64,000 bases of DNA from Danxiaibacter sp048498555 (GCA_048498555.1 JBEHXT010000001.1:744001-808000); one strand, 5' to 3'; shown: positions 36,117-44,771, counted from the first letter of the stretch. The notes: generated by a model not told the origin, from the sequence alone. Numbers and translations: made by a program.

Positions 36117-36863
36117 TTACATCGTCTTCAACTCCAGGTATTTCAAAAATTCCTGTTTTATGCTTTCTTCTTTAAACTTACCTCCGTAAAAAGAAGTTAC
36201 AGTGGATGAGGTTACATCATTTACGCCGCGGCTGGCTACGCACATATGTTTGGCATCAAGTACCACAGCAACATCTTCTGTGTTTAAAGCAGCCTGCAAC
36301 TCCTTCCCTATTTGCATGGTCAGGCGCTCCTGCACCTGCGGGCGTTTTGCAAAATATTGCACAAGCCTGTTAAGCTTGCTCAAACCAATCACTTTACCGC
36401 TTGAAATATAGGCGACATGCGCCTTTCCAAATATTGGTACAAAATGATGCTCACAATTGCTGAAAAATGAAATATCCTTCTCCACCAGCATTTCATTGTA
36501 CTTATACTTGTTCTCAAACAAAGTAACCGCTGGTTTATTGGCAGGGTTAAGCCCGCTGAATATTTCCTTTACATACATCTTCGCAACGCGGCGAGGCGTA
36601 CCTTTCAGGCTGTCATCAGTCAGATCAAGACCCATTATTTCCATAATGCTTCTGAAATGTTCCTCGATTTTTTCAATCTTCTGGTCCTCACTCATTACAA
36701 AAGCATCTTCACGTAAAGGTGTATTTACAGATGTGCTTACATGGTTATCACCAATCTCATCAATGGTTACATCACTCAACTCCACAAAAGGCTTGTGCTT
36801 TGCTTCGCCATTGTTCATACTTCCACTAGGCCGGGTATTCAACAAAGTTTCGTTCTGTTTCAT
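36117..36863 (-). CDS. folE: GTP cyclohydrolase I
   Basis: It converts GTP to 7,8-dihydroneopterin triphosphate, the first step to folate and other pterins. The zinc ligands are visible as C137 and H140 in NCEHHFVPIFG and C208 in KHMCVASRG, with the family run GLSKLNRLVQYFAKRPQVQE. The first 60 residues are a variable hydrophilic extension. The ATG at 36863 lies 38 bases inside the upstream PTPS-like gene; another ATG at 36818, 7 bases after that gene's stop, would give 233 residues and is equally plausible. Close linkage to two PTPS-like genes suggests that the product feeds a reduced-pterin route. Confidence 0.95.
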   Translation of the reverse strand: MKQNETLLNTRPSGSMNNGEAKHKPFVELSDVTIDEIGDNHVSTSVNTPLREDAFVMSEDQKIEKIEEHFRSIMEIMGLDLTDDSLKGTPRRVAKMYVKEIFSGLNPANKPAVTLFENKYKYNEMLVEKDISFFSNCEHHFVPIFGKAHVAYISSGKVIGLSKLNRLVQYFAKRPQVQERLTMQIGKELQAALNTEDVAVVLDAKHMCVASRGVNDVTSSTVTSFYGGKFKEESIKQEFLKYLELKTM

Positions 36864-37239
36864 ATAAGAATATTTTTAATTCTAAATCCTGTTCAATTCT
36901 ATTCCGCAACAGGTCATAAATTACTATTGCTATATTTTCTGCCGTAGGATTCAGATTTTTAAAAGCTTCCGTGTCAAGATTCAGATTCTTGTGATCAAAT
37001 CTGTCAACCACTTCTTCCTGGATAAGGTCACTCAAAAGTTTCAAATCATACACATAGCCGGTCTTTTCATCAGGAACACCGGTCAGTTTTACAACCAACT
37101 CATAGTTGTGCCCATGATAATTAGCGTTGTTACATTTACCAAATACAGCCTGATTTTTTTCAGTTGTCCATTCCGGATTGTGTAACCTATGCGCCGCATT
37201 AAAATGCTCCTTACGATATACTGCAACTTTTTTATTCAT
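36826..37239 (-). CDS. 6-pyruvoyl-tetrahydropterin synthase-like protein, copy 1 (PTPS/QueD superfamily)
   Basis: 137 residues that act on dihydroneopterin triphosphate, the folE product. Zinc ligands are H17 (FNAAHRLHN) and H42/H44 (YHGHNYEL). The catalytic Cys is C36 in FGKCNNANYHGHNY, with D82-H83 (DHKNLNLD) and E127 (YET). The Cys-x5-His-Gly-His spacing and FGKCNN follow animal PTPS, not the typical bacterial QueD. The true start is the ATG at 37239; the longer frame opens with TTG. The stop overlaps the folE start. It may make 6-pyruvoyl- or 6-carboxy-tetrahydropterin; queuosine synthesis is the alternative role. Confidence 0.85.
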   Translation of the reverse strand: MNKKVAVYRKEHFNAAHRLHNPEWTTEKNQAVFGKCNNANYHGHNYELVVKLTGVPDEKTGYVYDLKLLSDLIQEEVVDRFDHKNLNLDTEAFKNLNPTAENIAIVIYDLLRNRIEQDLELKIFLYETERNFVEYPA

Positions 37240-37618
37240 ACAATTCAACGACTAGCTATTGAGCTTGTTTTTATGAACCCAACATGCACCCACATAGCAT
37301 CGTCCCTTGCGTCGCACACTTCAACAAATGGAACTTTTGTCAACATTTTTTAAGAAAATTTCTCACCGATTGAAAGGCACTGCGGCAGAAGTGTGCTGCT
37401 CAAGTGGCCTTACAAAAAAGAAAGCATACATACCGGTAAGAACTCGAATTGGCAAATTTTAATTCTAATGAACCAAACTCCAAATGCCATCAGAACATCA
37501 AAGATAATATGCTTTTTGGAAAAAAAAGAGCTAATTATGCGCTTTATCATATATCAAAAAAAACATATCCCGCAACTCAATGAGTGGCGGGATACATGTA
37601 TAATTTCGCTATGTATTT
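37240..37618. other. 379-base gap between the two PTPS-like genes
   Basis: Apart from the terminator at 37551-37594 nothing recognisable is seen. The open frame on the + strand runs into the coding region of copy 2 and has no family features. A separate promoter for copy 1 should lie near 37250-37350, but no perfect TAnnTTTG box was found. Confidence 0.5.
37551..37594 (-). terminator. Terminator after the second PTPS-like gene
   Basis: The stem tatcccgc/gcgggata (37566-37573 with 37587-37594) is followed on the - strand by a run of eight T, 25 bases after the stop. It separates the transcript of copy 2 from copy 1-folE. Confidence 0.8.
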
Positions 37619-38026
37619 TTAACCAAAATATTCCACAAATATGCGTGGCGTCTCGTATAATTTAATGCAATGCAGCTGAACCTTTTCAGGTAAATGAGGA
37701 GCCAACTGGTTCCAAATGCCGATAGCCAGGTTCTCGGTGCTACACATTTTGCCTTTTAGAAAATCAACATCAAGGTTGAGGTTTTTGTGGTCCACTTTCT
37801 TGATAACATGCTCACTGATAATCTTTTTTAATTGTTTAACATCCATTAAAAAGCCAGTGTCTTCATTAACCTCTCCTTTTATAGTAACATACAAATCAAA
37901 ATTGTGGCCATGCCAGTTTTCATTCGCGCAAACTCCGAACACCTGTTCGTTTTTCTCCTGAGTCCAGGCCGGATTGTATAATTTATGCGCTGCATTAAAA
38001 TGCATTAACCTCGTAAGATACACCAT
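37619..38026 (-). CDS. 6-pyruvoyl-tetrahydropterin synthase-like protein, copy 2 (PTPS/QueD superfamily)
   Basis: 135 residues, clearly a paralogue of the gene at 36826: FNAAHKLYNPAW (H14), FGVCANENWHGHNF (C33, H39, H41), VDHKNLNLD and a YET glutamate near the C-terminus. All catalytic and zinc residues are kept, so both copies should be active. Copy 2 has its own promoter box (38047-38054) and terminator, so it is regulated apart from folE. One copy may serve queuosine (QueD) and the other a tetrahydropterin cofactor; which is which cannot be told from sequence alone. Confidence 0.85.
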   Translation of the reverse strand: MVYLTRLMHFNAAHKLYNPAWTQEKNEQVFGVCANENWHGHNFDLYVTIKGEVNEDTGFLMDVKQLKKIISEHVIKKVDHKNLNLDVDFLKGKMCSTENLAIGIWNQLAPHLPEKVQLHCIKLYETPRIFVEYFG

Positions 38027-38046
38027 CGCTCACTTCAAAATTTGCG

Positions 38047-38054
38047 CAAAGATA
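38047..38054 (-). promoter_or_regulatory. Promoter -7 box of the second PTPS-like gene
   Basis: TATCTTTG on the - strand, 20 bases before the ATG, matches TAnnTTTG and is followed by CGC. Confidence 0.5.
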
Positions 38055-38246
38055 ATGCAATGCAGGGACTTCGTGTTTCACGCAGATGTCTTGCTTGGTT
38101 TCACGCAAAGACGCAAAGATCGTTAAGGCTATGGTACTTAGGCTCTATTTAGCCTTTTTTGTCCGAGCACTTCTTAGCCTTTTTCAAAAATCTTTGCGTC
38201 TTAGCTTATTCTTTGCCGCTTCGCGTGAAATTCATTTACAGCCTAT

Positions 38247-38254
38247 TACCTTTG
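38247..38254 (+). promoter_or_regulatory. Promoter -7 box 7 bases from the mqnB ATG
   Basis: TACCTTTG matches TAnnTTTG. With 7 bases to the ATG the transcript would begin at or next to the start codon. Confidence 0.5.
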
Positions 38255-38261
38255 TTCCTCT

Positions 38262-38930
38262 ATGCGTGTTGTAATTACTGCCGCTACAGCCGGCGAATGG
38301 ATGCCCTCGTCTCAGCAAATAAACTCGTTATATACCGGTGAAAGCAATGGTTTCAAAGTTTCCTTTCACCAAAGCGGAGTTGGAATGCTTTCATCTTCTG
38401 TTGCATTGACAAGACTGGCAATTGAAGAAAAACCCGATCTTATTATCCAGGCAGGGATTGCAGGTTGTTTCGACAATACATCAGTGCTGGGAGAAGTTGT
38501 TGCCATTAAAGATGATCTTGCTGCTGATATAGGTGTTACAGAAAGTGGTGAATGGAAAGACATTTTTGATCTTAAGCTGGAGGAACCAAACAGCACACCT
38601 TATCAGGAAAAGAAACTACCTAATAACTTCCTTGACAAGTACAACCTCCTAAAACTACCGGAAGTGTCAGCTATAACCATCAACGAAATAACCACATCAC
38701 CACAACGCGCGCAAGAGCTCATCAACAAGTACGGCCCTTTTATTGAAAGCATGGAAGGTGCGGCACTTCATTATGTTGGCAGAACGTTTAATATTCCTTT
38801 CATCCAGATAAGGGCCACAAGCAATTATATTGGAGAAAGAAACAAAGCCAACTGGAAGATCAAAGAATCTATCGGCAACCTTAACCAGGCTCTTTTAAAA
38901 TACATTGACAAACTTTACACAACAGCGTAG
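38262..38930 (+). CDS. mqnB: Futalosine hydrolase
   Basis: It removes the base from futalosine in the futalosine route to menaquinone. 222 residues of the nucleoside phosphorylase/hydrolase fold. Visible marks are IQAGIAGCFDN, GEVVAIKDDLAADIGV and the active-site segment ESMEGAALHYVG near residue 165, followed by IQIRATSNYIGERN. The start MRVVITAATAGEW is the family N-terminus. mqnD follows 123 bases downstream on the same strand, so this window holds two steps of the pathway; mqnA and mqnC are elsewhere. Confidence 0.92.
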   Translation: MRVVITAATAGEWMPSSQQINSLYTGESNGFKVSFHQSGVGMLSSSVALTRLAIEEKPDLIIQAGIAGCFDNTSVLGEVVAIKDDLAADIGVTESGEWKDIFDLKLEEPNSTPYQEKKLPNNFLDKYNLLKLPEVSAITINEITTSPQRAQELINKYGPFIESMEGAALHYVGRTFNIPFIQIRATSNYIGERNKANWKIKESIGNLNQALLKYIDKLYTTA

Positions 38931-38937
38931 AGAGTTG

Positions 38938-39047
38938 TACGTTATAAGTTATACGTTGTACGTTAGGTCATTCGCAGGAATAAATGCCTTCAACAAATCA
39001 AGCTATCGTCTATAACTTAAAACGTACAACGTATAACTTAAAACGTA
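38938..39047. repeat. Long inverted repeat between mqnB and mqnD
   Basis: Arms of 27 bases at 38938-38964 and 39021-39047 pair with one mismatch across a 56-base loop. Both are made of tacgttataagttatacg words. The right array continues to the mqnD ATG, so the start codon at 39054 is part of the repeat. There is no T-run, so it is not an ordinary terminator. Confidence 0.8.
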
Positions 39048-39053
39048 TAACGT

Positions 39054-39899
39054 ATGACTTATTCACTTGGTTTTTCTCCATGCCCGAATGATACATTCAT
39101 TTTCGATGCATTGGTCAACAATAAGATTGATACAGAAGGAATTTCATTTGAGGTGCTTTTGGAAGATGTGCAAACGCTTAACGAATTGGCGAAAGCGGGC
39201 AAACTGGATTTCTCTAAAATCAGCTATGGCGTACTGCCATTGGTATTGGAAGAATACATTGTATTGAATAGCGGTGGTGCATTGGGCAAAGGTGTTGGCC
39301 CGCTCTTAATAACACTTCCGGAGAATGATTTTCTTGGTAACAATAAAAATATAGAAGAACTTTCAATAGCCATTCCAGGTGAAAATACAACAGCTCACAT
39401 GTTGTTTTCACTGGCGTTTCCAAAGGCCCGTAACAAGGTATTCAAAGTCTTCAACGAAATTGAAAACAGCGTGCTGAATAAGACTGAAGATGCCGGTGTT
39501 ATTATACACGAAAACAGGTTTACCTACCATCTTAAGGGCTTGCATAAAGTAATGGATCTCGGCAATTATTGGGAGGAAAAAACGGGCGTTCCTATTCCGC
39601 TTGGTGGCATTATCGCCAAAAGATCATTGGGCAATGAAGCAATAGAACAAGTTGACCGGCTGATTCGCAAAAGCGTTGAATACGCATTTGAACATCATCA
39701 CGAAAAACTCGCCGAATATGTTAAGCAACATGCACAGGAAATGAGTGAAGATGTAATGAAGCAGCATATCAATTTATATGTAAACAACTACTCTGTTGCG
39801 CTGGAAGAAGATGGTAAGAAAGCTGTCAATACACTGCTTAATGTTTACAAACAATTGCATCCTTCGGCGAACATTAAAGAATACAAGATTTTTGCGTGA
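39054..39899 (+). CDS. mqnD: 1,4-dihydroxy-6-naphthoate synthase
   Basis: MqnD cleaves cyclic dehypoxanthine futalosine to 1,4-dihydroxy-6-naphthoate in the futalosine menaquinone pathway. 281 residues with the periplasmic-binding-protein fold typical of MqnA/MqnD: LGFSPCPNDTFIFDALV at the N-terminus, LDFSKISYGVLPLVLEEY, IAIPGENTTAHMLF and GVPIPLGGIIAKR. It is presumably cotranscribed with mqnB despite the hairpin between them. The ATG is embedded in repeat words. Confidence 0.95.
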   Translation: MTYSLGFSPCPNDTFIFDALVNNKIDTEGISFEVLLEDVQTLNELAKAGKLDFSKISYGVLPLVLEEYIVLNSGGALGKGVGPLLITLPENDFLGNNKNIEELSIAIPGENTTAHMLFSLAFPKARNKVFKVFNEIENSVLNKTEDAGVIIHENRFTYHLKGLHKVMDLGNYWEEKTGVPIPLGGIIAKRSLGNEAIEQVDRLIRKSVEYAFEHHHEKLAEYVKQHAQEMSEDVMKQHINLYVNNYSVALEEDGKKAVNTLLNVYKQLHPSANIKEYKIFA

Positions 39900-40138
39900 T
39901 AACCGATGTCTGATTTCTGATTTGAGGATTCCTGATTTTATTAGTAGTAATTAATAGCAGTTATTCCTACACAGAGAAATACAGAAGGAGCTACGGAGTT
40001 ACACAGAGCCTTTTCAATAAACTTAAAACGTACAACCGGTCAAGTTGTACGTTCAGTTATTTCCCTCACTAACGAAAAAGCGTTCTGTGAGGTGAAAAAC
40101 GTATAATGTACAACGTATAACTTACAACCTTCAGGCTC
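39900..40138. repeat. Convergent spacer of word repeats with hairpin
   Basis: gatgtctgatttctgattt words lie at 39904-39938. A perfect 10-base hairpin aacgtacaac/gttgtacgtt is at 40027-40036 with 40044-40053, and reverse-type aacgtataatgtacaacg words run from 40090 to 40132, ending near the photolyase stop. Confidence 0.7.
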
Positions 40139-41446
40139 TTATTTTTTAACAGCACTTGCATAGCTTTCCAGCGCCTTCTTTCTGGCCGTTTCATGATCTA
40201 CTATCGGTTGAGGATAAGATAACTCGTCCAGCTCCGGCACCCACTTGCGTATATACTTCATATCCTTGTCAAATTTCTTCGCCTGTAACGTAGGATTAAA
40301 TACCCTAAAATAAGGTGCGGCATCGCAACCGCTGCCTGCAGCCCATTGCCAGCCACCATTGTTAGACGCGAAGTCATAGTCAAGCAATTTCTTTGCGAAA
40401 TAACTCTCACCCCACCGCCAGTCTATCAATAAATGCTTTGTAAGAAAAGACGCTGTTATCATCCGCACGCGGTTGTGCATAAAACCTGTTGTGTTAAGCT
40501 CACGCATCCCTGCATCAACGATCGGGTAACCGGTTTGGCCGTTGCACCAGGCATCAAACTCTTTATAGTTATTTCGCCATTTTACATGATCGTATTCTTT
40601 GCGGAACGACTGATACTTTCTAACATGTTCGAACTGCGATAAAATCATCTGATAGAATTCCCGCCAGATCAGTTCATTCAAAAACACCTCATTATGCTTC
40701 ATCGCGAAACGAACAAGTTCCCTAATGCTGATGGTCCCAAAACGCAAATGCACGCCGAGGTGGCTTGTTCCTTTTATGCCGGGGTAATCACGGGTTTTAT
40801 CGTAATCGTCTATCAACGATTTGCTAAATGTTTTGGAAGGAAAAACTTCGTCCGTCTGTTCAAATCCCATATGCTCCAATGAAGGGATGCGATGGCTTTC
40901 CTGTTTTAAAAAATTGCGGAAATATTTTTTTGTTGGGTAAGACTTTAGATAAAACTCATCGAGCGCAGCTTTCCATTTTCGGCTGTACGGCGTAAACACG
41001 GTATATGGTGTTCCGTTATCTTTCAGCACTTCGTTTTTTGAGAAAATCACCTGGTCCTTATACAACTTCAATGCTGCATTATGTTTATTACATATCTCAT
41101 TGATTGCACTATCCCGGTCAATCGCATATTGCTCAAAGTCTTCATTTGCAAATACTGCATTTATATTATACTCTTCAAACAATTGCCTGAACACGTGCTC
41201 AGGTTTATCGTAAAAAATTTTAAGGCTGCTTTTGTGCTTTTCAAGTTCCTCCTGCATTTCATGCAACTCCTTATGAAGAAACGCAATCCTTCTATCCTTT
41301 TTATCTTCAAGGTCATCTAATATATTTTTATCAAAGATGAAAACAGGAACAACATGAACGCCATCTTTAAGCGCATGATACAAGGCCGCATTGTCATGCA
41401 ATCGCAGATCGCGCCTAAACCACATAATATTTACTTTGTCCTTCAT
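40139..41446 (-). CDS. phrB: Deoxyribodipyrimidine photolyase
   Basis: A light-driven repair enzyme that splits cyclobutane pyrimidine dimers using FADH-. 435 residues: N-terminal antenna-binding Rossmann domain (VNIMWFRRDLRLHDNAAL), then the FAD domain with HLGVHLRFGTISIREL, ELIWREFYQMIL, WCNGQTGYPIVDAGMREL, TGFMHNRVRMITASFL, and the long C-terminal motif containing GGWQWAAGSGCDAAPYFR. This pattern is a class I CPD photolyase and not a DASH cryptochrome. It has an ATG start and appears monocistronic. Confidence 0.94.
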   Translation of the reverse strand: MKDKVNIMWFRRDLRLHDNAALYHALKDGVHVVPVFIFDKNILDDLEDKKDRRIAFLHKELHEMQEELEKHKSSLKIFYDKPEHVFRQLFEEYNINAVFANEDFEQYAIDRDSAINEICNKHNAALKLYKDQVIFSKNEVLKDNGTPYTVFTPYSRKWKAALDEFYLKSYPTKKYFRNFLKQESHRIPSLEHMGFEQTDEVFPSKTFSKSLIDDYDKTRDYPGIKGTSHLGVHLRFGTISIRELVRFAMKHNEVFLNELIWREFYQMILSQFEHVRKYQSFRKEYDHVKWRNNYKEFDAWCNGQTGYPIVDAGMRELNTTGFMHNRVRMITASFLTKHLLIDWRWGESYFAKKLLDYDFASNNGGWQWAAGSGCDAAPYFRVFNPTLQAKKFDKDMKYIRKWVPELDELSYPQPIVDHETARKKALESYASAVKK

Positions 41447-41503
41447 ACGCTTAACAATTTCGCAACTATAAACTTAATACAAACAACTATCGGTCCTAAA
41501 AAA

Positions 41504-41527
41504 AACATCCTGCAAAAACAGGATGTT
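41504..41527 (-). terminator. Terminator of the class IV aminotransferase gene
   Basis: A perfect 9-base stem (41504-41512 with 41519-41527) is followed on the - strand by a run of eight T, 138 bases after the aminotransferase stop and before the photolyase start. Confidence 0.8.
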
Positions 41528-41664
41528 GTTATGTAATTTATTTGTTCGCTTCTTAGAACAAAACGAGCACTCTTCAAGCACTACCTATGCAGTACCTGAA
41601 TGCAGCATTCTTTGTTTTTCTTAAGATTTTATTGGATAGTAGAAACCGGTAATTACAAACGAGG

Positions 41665-42516
41665 CTACTTAAATAGCGGGGCTATAGCTTTCTTGTGCAG
41701 CAGGCTTGCAACCTGGCATTCATAATTGTTTTCGCCAACTTTTTTAACCCAGCGAATGTTGGATACAGCATTGGTTAGAAACACTTCAGAAGCATTTAAA
41801 AGATCATCAACCTTGATCTTTGTTTCCTGGCAAGGAATGCCCTCTTCACGTATCACTTGCAAAAGATGTTTTCTCATAACACCAGCAACACATCCTTCGG
41901 ATAACGCAGGCGTTTTTACGGTACCATTATCTACAATAAAAATATTTGAGATAGTTGATTCCGCAATACGGTTACTATTGTTGATGAGCACGGCTTCATT
42001 CAACTTGTTTTCTTTCGCCCATAATGCGGCCATTACCTGCGGTAGATAGTTATTGCTTTTAACGATAGAGAAATTGTCGCAGGACTTTCTGGCATCTTTA
42101 TAAACATCTACCACCAACCCTTTTTTGTTCAGCTTGTTCACCTCAGGATCCAGTTCAGATGTTTCGATCATAAAGTTTGGGGCAAGATTTTCCGGATCAA
42201 ACAATCCCCCGTCTCCTCTAAAGATCATCAACCTTACCTTGGCCAGCTTTGTGTGCTGGTTTTTTTTAGCGATTTCATCAATTTGTTCCAGCAGGAACTC
42301 GGGAGTAAAGTAGTCCGGCTTCTCAAATTTCAGCAGCTCTAATGAGGAAAACAATCGTTCAAAATGCAGGTCGGCAAGCGGAATTTTTCCATTGGCCATT
42401 TTCATTGTTTCGAAAAAACCATCTCCATAGCGGAAAGATCTGCTCTCTGGTGATATCAATAACTTAACGGACCTATATACCATTCCGTTGTAGTTAACAA
42501 ATGCATTTAATACCAT
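41665..42516 (-). CDS. Class IV PLP aminotransferase / aminodeoxychorismate lyase-like
   Basis: 283 residues of fold-type IV PLP enzymes, which include branched-chain aminotransferase, D-amino acid aminotransferase and 4-amino-4-deoxychorismate lyase (PabC). The PLP lysine is K153 in SIVKSNNYLPQVMA. Other marks are FRYGDGFFETMKM, ELLKFE, EAVLINNSNRIAESTISNIF and SEGCVAGVMR. The short length and FRYGDGFFE suggest PabC, which would fit the folate context of folE nearby, but an aminotransferase role is equally possible. Confidence 0.8.
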   Translation of the reverse strand: MVLNAFVNYNGMVYRSVKLLISPESRSFRYGDGFFETMKMANGKIPLADLHFERLFSSLELLKFEKPDYFTPEFLLEQIDEIAKKNQHTKLAKVRLMIFRGDGGLFDPENLAPNFMIETSELDPEVNKLNKKGLVVDVYKDARKSCDNFSIVKSNNYLPQVMAALWAKENKLNEAVLINNSNRIAESTISNIFIVDNGTVKTPALSEGCVAGVMRKHLLQVIREEGIPCQETKIKVDDLLNASEVFLTNAVSNIRWVKKVGENNYECQVASLLHKKAIAPLFK

Positions 42517-42735
42517 AGATACGTTCTGTGTTTTAGCGGTTACGGATTAATTATAGTGCAGTGTTGCTGCCACATTGCGAAATTATCAATTATTGCCACT
42601 TGATATACTTATTATTACATTCAATCTTTATCTTATATCAATTATGAATTAGCTATAAACTTTCAGCAATCAGCAAGCGTTGTTGATGAATAAGTTTATA
42701 AGCAGTTTATTTGTGTAACTTTTTATGCAGCAGTT

Positions 42736-43830
42736 ATGAAAATAAGAGAAGTTATTCAACATTTGGAGGCATTTGCGCCACCCGCCTACCAGGAAAGCTA
42801 CGACAATGCTGGTTTACTCACAGGAAGCGCTTCCTGGCTTTGTACGGGTATAATCTGCACGCTGGACGCTACAGAAGACGTGGTACTGGAGGCAAAGGAA
42901 AAAGGATGTAACCTTATTGTAGCACACCACCCTATCATCTTCGGAGGCCTGAAAAAAATTACCGGCAGAAACTATGTTGAGCAAACTGTAATAGCTGCCA
43001 TCAAAAATGATATTGCTATCTACGCTATTCATACGAATCTTGACAATGTAATCACCGGTGTAAATAATAAGATTGCAGACAACCTTTCGCTCATCAACCG
43101 CAGAATTTTATCTCCTAAGAAAAATCTGCTGATGAAGCTTTTCACTTTCGTTCCAAAGGACCATGCAGAAAAGGTTCGCACTGCCCTTTTTGATGCAGAC
43201 GGCGGTTACATTGGCAATTATAGCGAATGTAGTTTTAATGGAGAAGGGAGTGGCACTTTTAAAGCAGGGACTGGCACAAACCCTTTTGTGGGGGAAATTG
43301 GCGCACGACATACAGAAAATGAGGTTAAAATAGAGATTATTTTCCCCGCTTTCAGGCAGAGAGGCCTTATTAGCGCTTTAATGAAAGCACACCCGTATGA
43401 AGAGCCTGCCTTTGATATAGTGCCGCTGGCTAATGACTACTTAGAAACAGGCAGCGGGCTTATAGGCGAGCTTGAATCACCCATTTCGGGCGTGGATATG
43501 TTAAATCTCCTAAAAACAGCGTTCAATCTCCAGGTTATCAGGCATACCCGTTTATTAGATAACCCAGTGAAAAAAGTGGCATTGTGCGGAGGTGCAGGAT
43601 TCTTTCTGCTAAATAATGCAATTGCCTCTGGCGCAGATATTTACATAACTGCCGATGTTAAATATCATGAGTTTTTTGATGCTGATGGAAAAATAGTGCT
43701 TGCCGATATAGGGCATTGGGAAAGCGAGCAGTTCACCATAGATTTGCTTTTTGATATTTTGCAGACTAAATTCCCTACCTTTGCCGTCCTTAAAACTGAT
43801 ATTAGGACAAATCCCGTATATTACTATTGA
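42736..43830 (+). CDS. Nif3-like dinuclear metal centre hexameric protein
   Basis: 364 residues of the NIF3/YqfO family. It has an N-terminal half with SYDNAGLLTG and VAHHPIIFGGLKKI (metal-binding His pair), then an inserted PII-like domain (about 130-230, KLFTFVPKDHAEKVR...). The C-terminal half has CGGAGFF, DVKYHEFFDA and DIGHWESEQF (metal ligands). The insert is typical of the long YqfO form. A GTP cyclohydrolase II-like activity has been suggested for relatives, but the function is not established. It is followed 42 bases later by the zinc-ribbon gene, a pair often seen together in Bacteroidota. Confidence 0.93.
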   Translation: MKIREVIQHLEAFAPPAYQESYDNAGLLTGSASWLCTGIICTLDATEDVVLEAKEKGCNLIVAHHPIIFGGLKKITGRNYVEQTVIAAIKNDIAIYAIHTNLDNVITGVNNKIADNLSLINRRILSPKKNLLMKLFTFVPKDHAEKVRTALFDADGGYIGNYSECSFNGEGSGTFKAGTGTNPFVGEIGARHTENEVKIEIIFPAFRQRGLISALMKAHPYEEPAFDIVPLANDYLETGSGLIGELESPISGVDMLNLLKTAFNLQVIRHTRLLDNPVKKVALCGGAGFFLLNNAIASGADIYITADVKYHEFFDADGKIVLADIGHWESEQFTIDLLFDILQTKFPTFAVLKTDIRTNPVYYY

Positions 43831-43872
43831 TAATAACAGTTTTAGATTTAACTTCAAATTTTAAATAGATAT

Positions 43873-44628
43873 ATGGCAACAGTTAAAGATTATTCTGTTG
43901 AAGAAAAGCTCTCAGCACTTGTTAAGTTGCAGAAAATTGACAGCAAACTTGACGAGATCCAGGTTTTAAAAGGTGAACTTCCTATGGAAGTAAGCGACCT
44001 GGAGGATGAAATACAGGGCTTGACTAACCGCAAAAATCGCATTGAAGAAGAAATAAACGGCATCAGCGAGTTTATTGAGCAGAAAAAGAAAGCGATCAAA
44101 GAAGCTGAAGACCTGGTAAAAAAATACGAAAAGCAGAGCAACGCTGTAAAAAATAACCGTGAGTTTGAAGCCATCAACAAAGAGATTGAGATGCAGCAAC
44201 TGGAAGGTAAGCTGGCTGAAAAACACATCAGGGATGCAAACGAAGAACTGGCTGAAAAAGTAAAGGTTCTTGATCACGCTAAAAAGCAAATTGGCAATAA
44301 AGAAGGCGTTTTAAATCACAAGAAAGGTGAACTGGAAAAGATCATCGTTGAGACTGAAAAAGAAGAAGGCCATTTCAGGCAGATGAATGAAGATGCCCGC
44401 AAAGGAATGGACGAACGCTTACAATTTTCTTACGACCGTATTCGCAAAAGCTACAGAAATGGGCTGGCAGTTGTACCGGTAGTACGTGATGCTTGCGGTG
44501 GTTGCTTTAACGCAATCCCTCCTCAGAAACAAAGTGAAATCCGTCAGCGCAAAAAAGTAATGATTTGTGAAAACTGCGGACGTATCCTTGTTGATGATGA
44601 GCTAAACAACTCAGTAGAAATCAACTAA
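43873..44628 (+). CDS. C4-type zinc-ribbon coiled-coil protein
   Basis: 251 residues: a long antiparallel coiled coil (about 15-190, rich in Lys/Glu with heptads) and a C-terminal zinc ribbon formed by CGGCFN (near 210) and CENCGRILV (near 232). It resembles the CT398/HP0958 family, which in other bacteria binds RNA or flagellar/secretion components. This organism is unlikely to be flagellated, so another role is expected. Probably cotranscribed with the Nif3-like gene; it ends in a terminator at 44658-44687. Confidence 0.88.
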   Translation: MATVKDYSVEEKLSALVKLQKIDSKLDEIQVLKGELPMEVSDLEDEIQGLTNRKNRIEEEINGISEFIEQKKKAIKEAEDLVKKYEKQSNAVKNNREFEAINKEIEMQQLEGKLAEKHIRDANEELAEKVKVLDHAKKQIGNKEGVLNHKKGELEKIIVETEKEEGHFRQMNEDARKGMDERLQFSYDRIRKSYRNGLAVVPVVRDACGGCFNAIPPQKQSEIRQRKKVMICENCGRILVDDELNNSVEIN

Positions 44629-44657
44629 TAAACGGTAAAACGTTCATAAACTTTTGA

Positions 44658-44690
44658 AAAGGGGCGCTGCATTCAGTGCCCTTTTTTATT
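44658..44690 (+). terminator. Terminator after the Nif3/zinc-ribbon operon
   Basis: A GC-rich stem with a 4-base loop (gggcgctg with cagtgccc, one wobble pair), extended by A/T pairs, is followed by a T-run. It lies 30 bases after the stop codon. Confidence 0.75.
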
Positions 44691-44771
44691 TTCGGCGATA
44701 ATTTCAACCCTACAAGCGGGCTGGCTACTGAACATTCCATTCCGCCACACCATGAACAATAAAACAAGCGG

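Noticed and set aside
37393..37665. 90-residue open frame on the + strand
   Set aside because: It runs into the coding region of the second PTPS-like gene and through its terminator; no recognisable features.
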